From the NCBI GenBank assembly GCA_026168455.1, contig CM047425.1, positions 95,607,580-95,671,579 of the forward strand: a stretch of DNA of 64,000 nt, written 5' to 3'. The first letter of the stretch is position 1; each line of letters opens with the position of its first letter. The notes under the pieces are model-generated. The model saw only the letters and a list, made by a program, of their open reading frames with translations. It searched no databases and was not told the origin of the DNA. The position numbers and the translations under genes were made by a program. The DNA is from Theocolax elegans (lineage: Eukaryota > Arthropoda > Insecta > Hymenoptera > Cerocephalidae). Of the stretch, positions 49,990-64,000 are shown one piece after another.

Positions 49990-52900
49990 TCTTAATTTCA
50001 ATTTAGAAACAACCATTTATGCTTTCAAAGTCGTAACATGTATGTCTAAATTGTATTGGCAAATTTAATAAAATATTTTTTAAAGAAGGTCATAATATTA
50101 ACTAATTTAAAAATTTATCAGTGACAGGTACACTATTGTAAACTATTTGAGTATTCGGCAGACTGAATTCATAAGCTAATACTGAAAAGTCACATTTGTT
50201 TTTATTTTCTTCAAAGTTAAATAAGTATTTGTAGCCCTTAAAGATGAAATTTTAGATTCTTTCTTTATCTCTGAATAACGATGGATTATCTTTTATAATA
50301 AATTTTGTGCATTTGTCATAGACACTCGTATAATCTGCATTTGTAAATTATTTTCTGATGTGAATTTTGAACCACTGTAACAATATTTGGCAAAATATCA
50401 CAAATAACTACAACAGATTTTACTTTTGCTTGAACGTATACATGATTAACTTTTTTCTCATATTTATTAAATTATTACAAGGCTGCTTCTTGAACGTACT
50501 CTTCGACTGGCAAATTAAGTGACACGTTAGAATGTAAATTATCAGAATTATTTGAGATAGCACTAAAATTAATTTTATATTTAATGAATATCTGTTCATC
50601 TATTTAACATATTTATAATGGTTATTTAGCTGTATTAATATCTTATTATTATTAGTTTATTAGTATTGTGTATACGATTATTTGAAAAGAGATAATACAA
50701 TTTACATAAATATCGAATATAATGTTATTAGTTGCATGACAATTATAAATATTACAATTATTGGAATGTAATTTAAATTAATATGATTGAGTGAGTTACT
50801 ACTCATATTATTGAACATTTTACTTCTACTACGTTAAAAATCATTACAATTAATAATTTTAAGTGTTGCTTTAAATATTTATAATACGCCAAAACGTTAT
50901 CCTTCTTAAATTATATATAAATGTACTAAAATCTGTGTATTATTGAACACCTATATCTAGTATTAAAGTTTCAACAAAAATATAGAAATAAAACTTTTAA
51001 AAAAATTGTACGAAAAATTGTAGTTTTGCAAATGTGCTGGTACAAAAAAATATATATATACGGTACCACTTTTTTTACAGTAGTATAAAATATTCTTCAT
51101 ATATTTCTTTTTTATCGAGATTATTTTAATCTTTGTTTCATTTCGGTTAACTTAAAAGCTTGGATAAAAAAGTTTGTATTATCATCATAATTAATTTACC
51201 GTCATTGAGATAGAAGAAAATTTGTTTTTCTCAATAAAAAGTTTTCTAAAAAATACGATCATTCGCCGAAGATTCTGAAGGAAGCAAGGATAAACTATAT
51301 ATTTAAACTATATTTACGAGGCTTTGATGCAAGTTTCATAATTGCTTCGGGTTAACTAACGGCTATGACACCAATAGATGCGCTTTAGCTCAAGAACGTT
51401 AAAAGTGTGTACCTACCCTATCGATTATGCATAACCATGTCAAAAGATATTCAAAACTTAAACTTTATTTTATTTTATATGCATATATATACCTTTTATC
51501 GTTATGAAAACAAAGTTTATTTACTAAGTTTGATGACTTGTTATAGTAATATTAAGGTACTGGGTAGTTTCAAAATTAGAAGTCGAATTGTGATAAATTA
51601 TAAGATTTACAAGAATACACTGGAAAGTAACGTTTGTTATTTCGAAAATACATTGACTTGCTAAATTTTTATTCACTCAATACCGCATTCGAAAAATAAA
51701 TTTATCTTCATTTTCAATTCCGAGAGGCTGTTTTTTTAACAACTGTCCGAGTCCGTGAATTGTTGGGGAAGTTTGAACGGGTGATTCTACGTTTGTACCG
51801 TGCGATGCGGATAATACTGGTAAAGCGAGTAGTAGTGACAGTTTCTACGATGTTATCTGTGTGTCAACACAAACATCTCAAAGTTGATCTTTCTAATTCA
51901 ATTGTGCATATCTCTGCTACAAAACATAAATGATATATTTCAATTTAATGAGACACCTTACATAATAAGTTAAATTTCCTGTACATCGGTATATATATAT
52001 GATTAATATTTCACACATACATTAATTCTTGAAAGTTCAAATCAATAATAAGCTTTTAACTATCCGTGAAATTACGTATTAGCTTTAATAGAATTTAGTG
52101 TGTGTTATACTATTAAGAAAATAATATTTCCGTTCGATTCAATTAACAATTTTGCGGATTACGCAAATAATTATTACATTTAATTATGAGACCAATTACC
52201 TACTATTTTAATTAATCAATGTTCTCTAATTCACGCACAATAGTAATACATACATCGTACACAATGTAATTATACCAGAATTATTTACATATTGGTACAA
52301 AATTTATATACAATTAATAAATAACGAATGATCGTTCTATTGCTGATTTCAGTTTCAAAATATATTTAAGTATTAATTTTAAATAACACATTTACAATTA
52401 TATAGTCGCAATTTTCTTGATCCCAAAAAAGGTGGAATAAATTTTCTCAATTTTAAAATGAAGTGGTGCATTACTCAAGACCAGTGAAAAAAAAAACGAT
52501 TTGAATGAAATGTCACTGAGGTAGGAAGGAAGAGGCGTAAATTTCATCCGAAACGTACTAAAACTCATCTCGACGATTTTCGGAAAAGCATCCGGTGTTA
52601 CGAGGCAAGCCCTTTGTACGCACTTTGCGCTCTCTGCTTTTAGCAATTAAATTTCAGGGAGCACCGATTTCTGACTGATAATCTCTTTTTTAAAGTATAA
52701 GAACGTTCTATATATTCAAACTCTTTTATTTTTCTGCTTCGAACACCACTGATGACGTTATGACAGGAATTTAACTGATGGCCAGATTTTGATAGACGGT
52801 AATTAAAATTCAAATTATTCGAGCATTTCTTTTCCGTTCTTTTTTTAATTAAAATGAAATCGATGATCGAAATACGTAAATGATTGGACACTTGACATAT

Positions 52901-55900
52901 TGAACTGGCCATTAACTGAAGTAAATAGTGATCTAAAACGATGAACATCGCATTACATTATTAGTTCAGGGTCATGAGCTTGATAGCCCTTATATAATTA
53001 TAGCTGTATTTTATTCAAATCGAATAACTTATTCAAATATAGTATCTTATTGTGGTTGCGACGGGAACACGACCATTCTCCAGCACTTCTGTGCTAGAGA
53101 GGGTATTAAGTTTCTAATTAAATTCTATTATAACGCCACATGTAATTATATTTCATAAATTTATTAAACACGTGTTAAAAGAATTTGCGAAATGTAGGAA
53201 TTTAATTTGGCACTGTTACTCTTACGGAACTAAAGATGTAATGAAATTAGAAATATATATATATTTTTAGTTTACTACATATAGTATACAATTGTTAATG
53301 CAAACTGTATTTCACTTGTCGTAGTATAATGTTATAAACATTATCTGATTTATGTGCAAGTAATTGTAATTTTAAATATAGAAAGATTTTTCGTATAAAT
53401 GTATAAAAATAATAATGTTGTAGTCTAAACTTCATTCCGACAAAAATAATTAAGTTACTGTAGGAGATTTTGAATATTTAAATAATAGAATAGAAATGTG
53501 AATAACAAGATAAAAGCATAATAAGAATTTTATAATTTTATGAAAATCGTAATTTCCACTTTCAAGTCTCTGCAATTTTACAGTGAATTACATTTTATTG
53601 CGTACCGGTTTATTTAAAAATAACCTACTCTACTTATTTTCTTTGTATAATTTAACAAATTAGATTTCATATTTCTAATGCAGAGATGTACTTTTAACAA
53701 ATTATGCACATATACTTTCTTCGATGAATTAAGTAAAAGGTAATAAACATTGTTGAGAATGTAGAATTTATAGTCTTTAGTCCAAATATAATTTGCTACA
53801 TAACTACTATAATTAGAGAGGAAATCATATAAAAAGTCTTTAAAATATAAATAAAGTATTTATCATTCAACAAATAAACTTTAAATTACGTCAACTTTTG
53901 ACAAATACTTTCGAGTTGAATTTAAAAATTAATAAGTTTAAATGACTCTGATTCTGATGTCAACAACAGAAATTAAATTTATTTAATTAAGGCAGTGCAA
54001 TGACACGACAAGTGAACAATCCAGTAGTTTAAAGGAACGTAAAGAATTTCAAACTCTTCTCGAATCAATGCAATATATTTTCCCGATCGATAAAAACGAG
54101 AGAGTTTTAAGGGTTCTAACGAATCAAAAAACATTTCAAAAATGTCTACTACCTACCATCGGTAATGGGTTAAACAACGTAGGAACATTAATGGTATTTA
54201 GGTTCGAGCTTTGTCTGATGGCATGAAAAAATTGCGCAGCCGGGGGCACAGACCTATCGAAAGGTAACTGATCAGCCGAAAATAAAAAAGTAAACGGCCC
54301 ACGATAGGCTCGTGCAGGTTCCTGTTAAAGCTGTTCGCATACCCTCCCTATCGTTCTAAATAAAAAAAAAGAATCCAATCGATATTGAATTTCCGAGGTG
54401 AGGCGGACGTCGTGAGCCTGACACGCCTAGCGTGGAGCAAATAAACCAACGACATTTTAAAGCTGAAAGCTCACCGCGACCCAATTCCATCAGTTATTAA
54501 CCGAGAAAACATTGCGCATCTAAATGGCTCTTTTGTATAACGTACATACCATGTGACGTTTTCGCTGGGTGTGTTAAGATCTTCATCTGATCTATTTACG
54601 TTTTGTTTACCACATCAAATGAAATCTAAAAAACGTAGATCATGTTCTTGACATCTAGACATTTATTTTCTTCTGTTTCTTGTATTTACACATATGTTTA
54701 AGCTACACATTATGGTAGACGAATAAATTAAATGTGTTATTTATAATTGGAGTACAGATAATAACATATTATATGTGAATACACATTATTAATTTCCATT
54801 CTCATTAATTAAAATGATTTTTAAGTTAAATTCATTTGCAATACACCCGATATTTATATTCAATAAATTGAATATTTACTTTCAATTTTAAACAAACTTT
54901 GATAAACCTCTAAAACTCGTCTTAAAATATACACCTAGTTTTACATTAAATTCACTTGTCCGGATACGTATGTATTATTCAAATGGACCTTGTGAAATAT
55001 TCTACCGTAAAACTATGAGTTGAAAATTTGATTTTCAAAATTTTCTCTCATGCTTATATGGTTAATCTTTTCAACGCGATATGAGTTAAGCTTTTATTGT
55101 ATATATATATCTATAGTTAATTGAAATCATTTAATAAACGGCTTAGTGACTTATCATTAGGTTAACATGTATCATTTTGCGATAAGTATCAATTTGGAAA
55201 TATGGCTTATGTAGTAAATCCAACTATGGGTATTTAAATTAATGCATCGCAGTTTTTCACTATGTTACTAACTGTACCAATCAATCGAGCTGTGACAATA
55301 AATTTAAGTAAAATTTCGTGTTCTTTTATATATAGTATTTGGTCTTAAAAACACGTCCTTTCTGTTTTTAAATTTTGTAATCTAGCCTACGAAAATAACT
55401 GACAATGTATAGTATATTTCGTAACAAGGGCATAAAGAGCTCCGCCGCACCTCGTCTTTTTTGTCACACTCGGTTGTAACTTTCCAACGTACGTGTTGCG
55501 AATAATATTTTTCGTTACAGTGAGCAAGAAATCGCATTTTAAAAAATGTAAACAATGCGTAAAATGCGATTTCACGCACACGTATAAAGAAAATTTTTTT
55601 TTAAAGTAGCACATGAAAATTTAGATATAATTTCTTGAATTGAAAGAAATCACTTCAGCATTTTTTTTAAATGTATCAGTTCACACCAGCTATTTCCGAA
55701 ATTCTGGAATACATGGTAAATCATTGAATAGACTAGAAACATTCAACTAAATCTTATATTACAACAGTATTCCAATATTTAGAATTTTTCAAAATAATTT
55801 CTATATATTTGAGCATTTGCTACTTTTTCTCATTTATTTATTGTACGTTACACCCTTCTTATTTGAGTATTAGGGACATATGATTACCTAGATTCTACTA

Positions 55901-56680
55901 ATATATTATATTTTCACAATATAGTTACAAATAAAGATTGATTACATGAATAGTATCACTTATATTTATTAAATATTTTATTAAATGTCTGATTTTAGTC
56001 ACTGGATGTGTACAACTTGTTTATAAGCTACAGCCGCATTGATAATGTGTTGCACTTGTTATTCTTTTAATTTGAAAGGCACTTATAATAATTAAAAAAT
56101 ATACAACCCTTTCACTAGAAACATATGTATGTGAGGTGTAGAAAGGCGATCGTTTCCTTATTAAAAGATTGCATAAAAAATTGAATAGAGCGAAGGATTC
56201 GTGATGAAGAGCTCTTTTGTGCTTCCCCCGACGGCGACATAAGTGAATTAGATGTAATTGGGGCTTGACGAGCGGCGACCGCCAGCGTGTCGATGCCACC
56301 TGTGCTCGGGCACCCGTGAACACGAAGTCTACCACAGTCGCGATCAGAAATCGACGAGAATTCGCTTCGCCTGACCTTGGCGTTTTGAGAGAATAGCTGA
56401 TATAATTAACTGAATGTCAACCCTGGCGTTAACACTGGTTTCTCATATAATTTATCAATTTATACATTTTTTTAACTTTATTTTGCAAATTTTACACCTC
56501 TATAAATTTGCTAGAATGAAAAATCACTTACAATTTTTGACAAAAATGAATCACTTTTTTCTTTTAGTGAAAATTTTACTTGTATTGAATAATGTCACCT
56601 GAAAAATTAAAATGAGGGTAACGTTTCAGATAATTATGATTTCATTCTTTAATTTTGATATTTTAGCTTGATTAATAATT
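49990..56680. other. AT-rich non-coding DNA
   Basis: Small islands at 51720-51850, 52500-52640, 54050-54560 and 56130-56390. No exon, RNA gene or repeat family member recognised. Confidence 0.45.
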
Positions 56681-56828
56681 ATTCTAACTTGATGCCGATT
56701 GACTCAGGTTTGTCTTTAAAGAAGTAAGTTTGCACACGAAGAATCAATTATTAATTTCATGTTGACGATCTGTTAACATATGTATAATTAATTACTATGC
56801 ATTATAATTCTTAACCAATACATTTTTA
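56681..56828 (+). repeat. Dispersed 148-bp repeat, copy 2
   Basis: Same family as 47753-47898, beginning ATTCTAACTTGATGCCGATT and ending AATACATTTTTA. In contrast to copy 1 it is followed by TTTTGCTGGG rather than by the inverted-end element, so the neighbouring 1-kb element is not part of this repeat. Confidence 0.8.
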
Positions 56829-59800
56829 TTTTGCTGGGATTTCATACATAGTTTCATATAAAAGCCTTTACACGTACAGTTGCTTAAAAACCTTTACGTT
56901 ACAGTTTCAAATATAAAACAAGAGTTTTCATTAAAATTTATTACTTTTATTTCAAAAAGTAAAAACAAACTCAGTTCTATGTAATTTACTTATTGACTAG
57001 GTAAGAAATGAGATTAAGTTTCGCTAGTATAGAAGGGTGTATTTACATTTTTGAAGATTCAAAATTGTATCGTACCACTCTAAGTATCAAAGCATTCGAG
57101 AAGTAACAATCCAATTTGAATTTACAATGTTTATGGGTATTTGCGTACTAGAGAGAAGTTTGAAAAGTTAGATAACAATTCCGATCTACTCTTCCACTTA
57201 AGTTATTTCTGTGCACATTGCGTGTTTTCGAAAATCTCCATGAAAAATGAGTTTTCCAAAATTTTATACTTGTAAATTGTCATTTACATGTTTCGCAAAT
57301 ATTTTTTAACCATTGGTATTTTTTGTCATTGTATCACATTTACCTAGTGATGTATTTTTCATCTTTACTCATACATGTACACGTAGGTATACATACATCC
57401 ATACATACATAAAAATACATGGGAACCATGTATACATAAATTCAATCAATATTTAATTTATTCATACAAAATTTCGATGCGCATTTGTTTTATATTTAAC
57501 AAAAATTAATGAAATATGTATGAGAACGATTATAACAACGTTAAATAACGTATAATTCATGCCTACAATAGCAATAATAATTAATCTTTAAAATATGTTA
57601 TCTATTTTTTAAACGTGAAACTTATGCAGCAAATTTTCTTACTACATCATGTTTATGACATAATTTTAATAAATATATAGTAATATAGTTCATAGTTATT
57701 TTTTAATCAAAAAACAATATTTATCTTATTTATACATTGTATTATGTGCAGTTCGTTTAAATAAACATCTAGTAGCAACTACAACTAAATCAACTAAACC
57801 TATACACATATATTGTTATTATATGGCTGTAATAATACGTACAATATACTATGAACAAGAACTAACGTAAAATTATATTTTATTTCACTGTTAAAATACG
57901 TTGAATTAATTTTACAAAATCTGTAAAATGAAAGATTATTATTTATAAAATGAAATTTGCCTCCAGGGAGCATAATAATTGTACTATACATTGAATTTTT
58001 CATTTCAAAATAATTTTGTAAAATCTTTCATGTAATGAAGGATTACAGAAATGTTGTAATTTTTTTTATTATAAATGACACGTAAAATAATATCTTTAAA
58101 AACATTTTATTCAAAATAAAACAATAAAAAGACAAAAATGTAAGAAAGTTGACCGAAACTTATATTTATTTCACTTTATCTTATAACATAACCATAAAAT
58201 GCACTAAATAAATTTGCAATTTCGTAAAAGGCTCTTGAATTTTTTAAAAATATTGAACAACATGAACTGATTCAAATTTATTGAAGATATCGTAACTTTT
58301 CTGATAAGTAAGCAAAGATTTAAAGGAACCAGAAGGTCCACGGTGGAAAAGTAAAAAGAGATATAGAGTGATGAGTATCCCGATTGATTATGCTTCGATG
58401 CACAGTGGCACTTTTATGTTACCGGAGTGCAGAAGCGACGCTTCGCGGCTCGTAAACGACTGCACGTGGCTTGTTAAGGTTTATTGGCTCTTCGCTCATC
58501 GTGTACAGCGAGAAAACAGTCGCAGGGACAAGGCTTGTTTGTTCTCCGTGCCAGCGCAGGAAGGTAAAACGGGAAAAAGGCTGGACCCTCTCTTTTCTGA
58601 AAAAATAATGAATAGTAGACGGTTGCATGATGCAACGGGTTTAATTGCTTTAATTGGCACGTTTTACATAAAATTAACAACTGTTCAAAGGACAGGGGGA
58701 TTTTTCGACCAGGACCAAATTTTTCCGGTTTAGTGCTGGTATAAAAGTAATAATTTTGCAGGAGTACAAAAAAGTAATTAAAGGATGCTCTAGTTGATAT
58801 CCAAAAGTTTGACTTTGCAATGACTGAATCAACTCTCTCTCTTTGAACGAGTTGTTTAGGTTACTGCAAGCTCGTAATCGGTTTGAAAATAAAACTAATA
58901 TGATTTGTCTGTTTGGCTAACAAGTACATCTACTTTAGTTGAACGAGATCCGAGACTTGCAGACGGTTCTATCCTGTTAAAGGGACGCAATCTTAGTAAC
59001 GTGATGTTTCTTATAACTTAATGCAAGTAGTTGCTACAATTTTTGCTAGTGGAAACGCGTTTTCTATTCTTTTTTTTCTCGCTTGAGTTTTAGAGTTTGT
59101 GTAAAAGCTTTTTAATGAAATCCCAACTACGATTGGATACAGTTAAATAAATCTTTTATTTTGTTAAATGAATCTTTTAATTTGTAAACGAGATTGAATG
59201 TTCGTTATCTATATAACCAGGTGATTAATTGCAAAAGTCAATTCATCAAAATAAAATGGTATTGGGAAGCATCGTATGCTTATTCTATTTTTTACTGATT
59301 TTACAATTTGATTTGATTAGTTGTTGGTAATTTGACTGCAAACATATAGGTAAATCAATCATTAAATTAATTATTAGAAAATACTAAGAAAATAGAAATT
59401 ATAAAACGAATGCCTTCCGTATAGTAATTTAAAAAATGATATTTATTGTATATTTTATAAAAACGTAAATACCAATTTTTCTTGTCGTTGCAAGAACACT
59501 AAAGAATTTTATTAAAAATTTTAATGGAAATACTATACAAATACTTGCCAACAGTTCATTGTCAAAAAACAGGCTGACATATTAAATGAAAAAAAGAACG
59601 AATATTAACGCGACACTTGCATAAAACGACTGGAATCAAAATCGATTCAAAAGTTATTACGCTGTCGTTAAAATCTGAATCTGACACTACATAGAATTTC
59701 AAATCCACTTACCGATGAAAAATGTGTATTATCGAAAGTACAGTTATTTTTAATTCAAAAGTGTTAAAATTATTAAAATTTAAATTAATCTTTTAAAAGT

Positions 59801-61409
59801 GTACGTATTGTACTACATCGTATTGTAATTAGAACAATGTAAATTGAAATAAATATCAATATACATCGTATTCGGAAACATCCATAAATTGTGTACACAG
59901 ACAGTGTAAACAAATGTACTGGCAACATAGATAATCGAATCAGCTCAATCTTAGGAAAATATCATGGTTTACAACCGACAGGATAACATATTACGTTGAG
60001 AGCATTTTAAAAATTGGAGATAACTCAGAGGCAATCCGTAATCCATAATTTAAGCTTATTAAGTACGGGCGACTTGAACTAAGCGCGATTATCGTTGACT
60101 CTGTAAATCCCGAGGTTGGATAACGCGGTACGATTAGACAGTAGAACGCATCGGCTGCCGGCATGACCGGCATTTCCGGCCGAGTTCGATTCAATTTGGC
60201 ATGCGAGAGAGCCCAACGCTCCTGTCCCGCAGTTCCTATATTATACGTCACTTTCGATCGCTCGGCCTGACATGCTATTCCCTTTCTCTATCACGCTCTA
60301 TTTCTATCTCTCTTCCTCTATTCCATTCTACTCAGGTCCAGAGTATTTTCCTGCATTTGGCAAACATTTTTAGCGAACGATGTGGTCGACCTTTTTCAAG
60401 ACGTTTTTTTTTCTTCTCGTACACTCTTCTTTTTGTTATATATATATGTATATATACTTGATATTTAGTTTTCACATAGCTTCCTTTTTGTTTTATCCTT
60501 CATCCGACGGGTATTTAAATCCGGTGCGGTAAAATATTTTGTTGAATATTAAGAGGAAATATTTATTGGAAAATCAATTCTACGTTTTCATTTTATTTAG
60601 TAGTGTTGTAAGCAGATTTGCGAGTATAGCTACACATGGTATATGTTTTTGTGAAGCGCGTTATGCAATATTCATTCAGTCTTTGCTTTTTCTCAAGCTC
60701 TCAGTACTTACAAAAAAAAAGAATTAACGTATTTGTGTGCACGACGGAACTATGGTGAAAGTTATTGCAAATTTACTTTCAATGTTAAATTTAAGATTAA
60801 TCTTTTAAAATTGAATTGATTTGCTACACACATCGCCACGAAAAAGAGTATTAAGTATATAAGAAAATATAAAAATATAATTACTGCAGAATCGACAGCT
60901 TTTTCTCTGATATGAAATTCAATAAGATATTTATTTTACTGATTCTTTGTAAAAATCGATTCATATCAAATTGTACTAAAATATCAATTTATTTTTTTTT
61001 TACTTTCTGGGTAGATATATAATTATGAAATACATTAATAATTATAAACTAATAATATTTAAAATATATCTTTCAGTTCGATCTAGATAAATTAATATTC
61101 AAGTGAGTCCATTTGCTTTCACGGGTCTGTCTTATCTTGACCTTCCTAATTGTCAGAGATTATCATAGATATATAGCTATGTATGTAGAGTCAGGTAACT
61201 CGAATGTAGAAATACCATCACGAATTCAAGTTCGAATAAATTGGTATACCCAGATTTCACTTACATAAATTTTGATGTTCATATTATTGATTACCAAAAA
61301 ATTTATAAAACATTTTAATTTATATTTAATTTACTATAGTCAAATTAAAAAATAGATATTCAAATATAAAATTAAAGCAGTTGTATGAAAATACTTTAAG
61401 AGAATATAA
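56829..61409. other. AT-rich non-coding DNA with two islands
   Basis: The island at 58330-58740 contains a 121-codon open frame (58368-58733, +) with an overlapping frame on the other strand and no recognisable domain. The island at 60060-60520 is similar. A run of ACATACAT-type repeats lies near 57390-57415. Confidence 0.45.
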
Positions 61410-61764
61410 TTAAAGGGATGTCGAATCCAGAAAATCGTCATTTTTTGTACTTTTTTATAAACAAATGAGTAAAGTTTTTAAAAAACTCTGAACGTCAGGC
61501 CCTTAGGCATAATTTGATTACGGTGTTTAGGTTGAAAGTTTATGCTATTTATGACTAATAATTACTGACCAAAAATTGTTTAATTAATTAAAAATTTAAT
61601 AAAATAAAAAATGATTTTTTCTTAAAAATATCAAAACGTCAAGTCATTCCTTATGTTTTAAGCTATCCGTATGAATTGTTTCAGATTTTTAATTCAATAT
61701 TTTCGATATCAATTTTTGATTGAAAGGTGCAGATTCCTGTAATTTGGATCCCACATCCTGTTAA
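61410..61764. mobile_element. TTAA-flanked piggyBac-type MITE, copy 2 (decayed)
   Basis: A 355-bp relative of the 33.4-kb element, again bounded by TTAA. The left terminus reads AGGGATGTCGAATCC and the right, reverse-complemented, CAGGATGTGGGATCC. Interior matches to copy 1 include CCCTTAGGCAT, a shared GATTACG/ATTACGATGTTTA...GTTGAAA segment, ACCAAAAATTGTTTA-type text and the closing TGTAATTTGGATCC against TGCAATTTGGGTCC. Substitutions and indels along its length suggest it is older than copy 1. Confidence 0.72.
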
Positions 61765-64000
61765 ATTAATGAAAATAGTTAGTATTTATGTTAGTTATTG
61801 CAAATAAAGGAATAATAACATTAAAATTGAAAATATGATGAAAGAATAAACTATTTTAAAATAATGAATTATTTAAAAGTATTAAAATTTCATGATTCAT
61901 TATTCTTTCGTGCATAAATTTGTAAATACTGGTTATTGTATTATAATTCAATTTTATGTATACGAAAGCGTTAAAAAATCGTTTGAATGTACCTAGAGTT
62001 ATTAAAATGTGAATTCCGAAGTTAAAGAACTTTACGATCAGTCAGCACTGAAATAAAAGTAAAATCCTCTTCGCTAATTGAAGAGTTATTCCATATTTGA
62101 TCGCACGATCGATGAAACTATAAATTTATTAGGCAATCGTTGGAAACGAGCGATCTAATGAGATGCATAATGAGAATCCATGTCTTCTTCCTTAACTTTC
62201 CCGATTTCTCCGTTCGAATTCTCCTCATCCCGGTTTTTTTCTTCTGCGTCGTTATTTTTCAAGGGTATTTACCTCAAAGTACCTTGGCATGCATTATGCA
62301 TATCCGGAATAGCTTTCTTTAGAGGTCCTTTTATTAAGTATGCTAATGCGCACATATTGATTGTTCAAATCCCTTTTCACGCGCGGCGCCCCACCTGCGA
62401 CATTATTATGGTTTTCAACGAGGCTCGAGTGTCTTGCGCCACTAAGCGTATCGGATTCTCTTATACCATCCAGGTAAATTTCGCGCAAACTCCGCCTCGT
62501 GTATACATTTACATTCGAACTCTTCTTTATCTGGTGCACCATTACCTTAATGGCTGCTTATTTACGAGGTCTATACCTACTTCGAGTTCTGCGACATCTC
62601 ACGGTTTGATACAAGATGGATGCGTCTAAAACTACTTGCGTTTTCAGTATTGAACAACCACCATTTGTTGATTGAAGGAACACGAATATTAAAGAGAAAC
62701 TGGTGATCTAATAGATTAATTTCATTATAGAGTTCATTGAATTATAACTATAATTTTTATACATAAAAGTTGCAGTGCACTCAAGGTTTACATTCATACA
62801 AAATTTCTATTCATAATAAAATTAACAAATAAATTTATAATTGTAATCTGCCCCATTTGAATTTTTAAAACGCTTCAGGGACGAGAAATAATTATAATCC
62901 ACGATATGTAAAACTAATTAATATGATAATTTCGTTCAAATGTTTTTGAATATTAAGTTTAAAACGCAAGAAAGAAATTGCTTTGTTCACGTGATGGATG
63001 AAAAAACTGGAAGTTACAACGTACTCCATAAGTCAGAGATAGAAAAAGTATATACATTTCGACGTGTTACATTTAGAGGTAAAATATTTTTAAAAAGACG
63101 ATAGCTGGATTTTTATAACTTATACATGCAGCAAAAATCATGTACGTATATTGCAGTATTTGAAACAGAAAAATTAATTTAGATGAAACAACACATAGAG
63201 TTTAAAATATAATTATAACTGCAAAATTCGTTAAATTTTATTATACGTTTTTCACATATACACGCACACATATACGTATACATTCTAAAATAAATATTAG
63301 CGACGTTGTCTTGCAAAAGTACAAGCTTTATTTTTCAAGAGCAGAAGGATCATTTATTTTCTTCAATGTAGCTTTGCAGTCATCGCCAGTGTTTCGTTGT
63401 GAACTATTCTTTTCGTATTTCTATTTCGTATCGATCGGAGTATTTAACATCGTCAACAAGACATTTTCGTTGTTAGGAGTACCATTTTCTACTTTTTAGA
63501 TTTTAGATATTGTATGCGTAGAAAAATTTATTTTTTAAAAAGTAGTTAAAAGTTATATTAAGTTTTATAAAAACTTTGAGGTCGTAGATAATAAGCTTAT
63601 CATGCTGATTTCAACTCGGTTATGAAAACTACATTTTTTTTCGATCTTGTAATTAAAGTTTTAATCTTTCGTATCTTTCGCGACATTGTTTAAATAATAC
63701 ATTGATATTATCACCAATGAACGTTTCGATAACAGGTATAACTAACGCTATCGAATTGAACATTTTCACGATTACCAAATCGAAGTTTAAAGTGATGTGT
63801 ACAAAAAAGACCAAATATCATGTAATGCACAAATGACATTTGTTCTTCCATCCACAATTCGTGATTCGCTATATGCGAGAGAATATTTTGCTCGCTGTTT
63901 CGAAATTCAGTTAATTGTAATCGGGTCTCTAATACTAAAACAATGCAAAAGTTTGTATGTGTTATTTTACTGTATATTGACAAGTAGTACACAACTTCGT
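61765..64000. other. Non-coding DNA at the right edge
   Basis: The island at 62130-62620 carries a 149-codon open frame (62180-62629, +) and an opposite-strand frame; neither resembles a known protein. The remainder is AT-rich with nothing recognised. Confidence 0.4.

Noticed and set aside
58368..58733. 121-codon open frame on the + strand
   Set aside because: Located in a GC-richer island with overlapping frames on the opposite strand; the peptide resembles no family I know.
60180..60200. GAGTTCGATTCAATT, resembling a tRNA T-loop
   Set aside because: Surrounding bases do not form a cloverleaf.
62180..62629. 149-codon open frame on the + strand
   Set aside because: No domain, low-complexity Ser/Phe-rich start, an opposite-strand frame overlaps it, and splice-like ends are only partial.

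Overview
This window looks like a gene-poor, AT-rich piece of insect nuclear DNA, most likely from a hymenopteran (bee, ant or wasp). That rests on long AT-rich stretches, short CpG-containing GC-richer islands, GT-AG spliced exons, a very CpG-rich presumed promoter, and non-autonomous DNA-transposon and LINE debris. Nothing bacterial or organellar is visible. The species cannot be named from the sequence alone, and almost all open frames here are chance frames in intron or intergenic DNA.

Layout. At the left end (about 3.5 to 5.0 kb, + strand) two well-formed coding exons of one gene encode a charged coiled coil; their splice phases join exactly. The rest of that gene lies outside the window or in exons I could not recognise; a 21-nt microexon at 9.3 kb is a weak candidate. 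From 5 to 27 kb I see AT-rich non-coding DNA with GC-richer islands, microsatellites, a palindromic (TA)n hairpin at 15.5 kb and a roughly 290-bp MITE with perfect 51-bp inverted repeats at 12.2 kb. At 27.4 to 28.36 kb is the strongest regulatory feature: a CpG-rich block, an Inr-like TCAGT, then about 310 nt without any ATG, ending at a consensus splice donor. I read this as promoter plus non-coding first exon of a + strand transcript whose first intron runs far to the right. A 64-nt candidate exon lies at 37.5 kb.

The right half holds most of the mobile DNA: two copies of a TTAA-flanked, piggyBac-type MITE (33.4 and 61.4 kb), a roughly 375-bp fold-back element (41.7 kb), and a transposon-rich block at 47.3 to 50.0 kb. 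That block contains a CACC-ended short element, one copy of a 146-bp dispersed repeat (second copy at 56.7 kb), a roughly 1-kb element with 13-bp inverted ends and internal tandem units, and a decayed LINE endonuclease domain. Several GC-richer islands (for example 43.1 to 43.85 kb) may be intronic regulatory elements.

I found no tRNA, rRNA, CRISPR array or intact transposase, and no new multi-gene system. The most useful results are the exon pair, the promoter/first exon and the repeat families.
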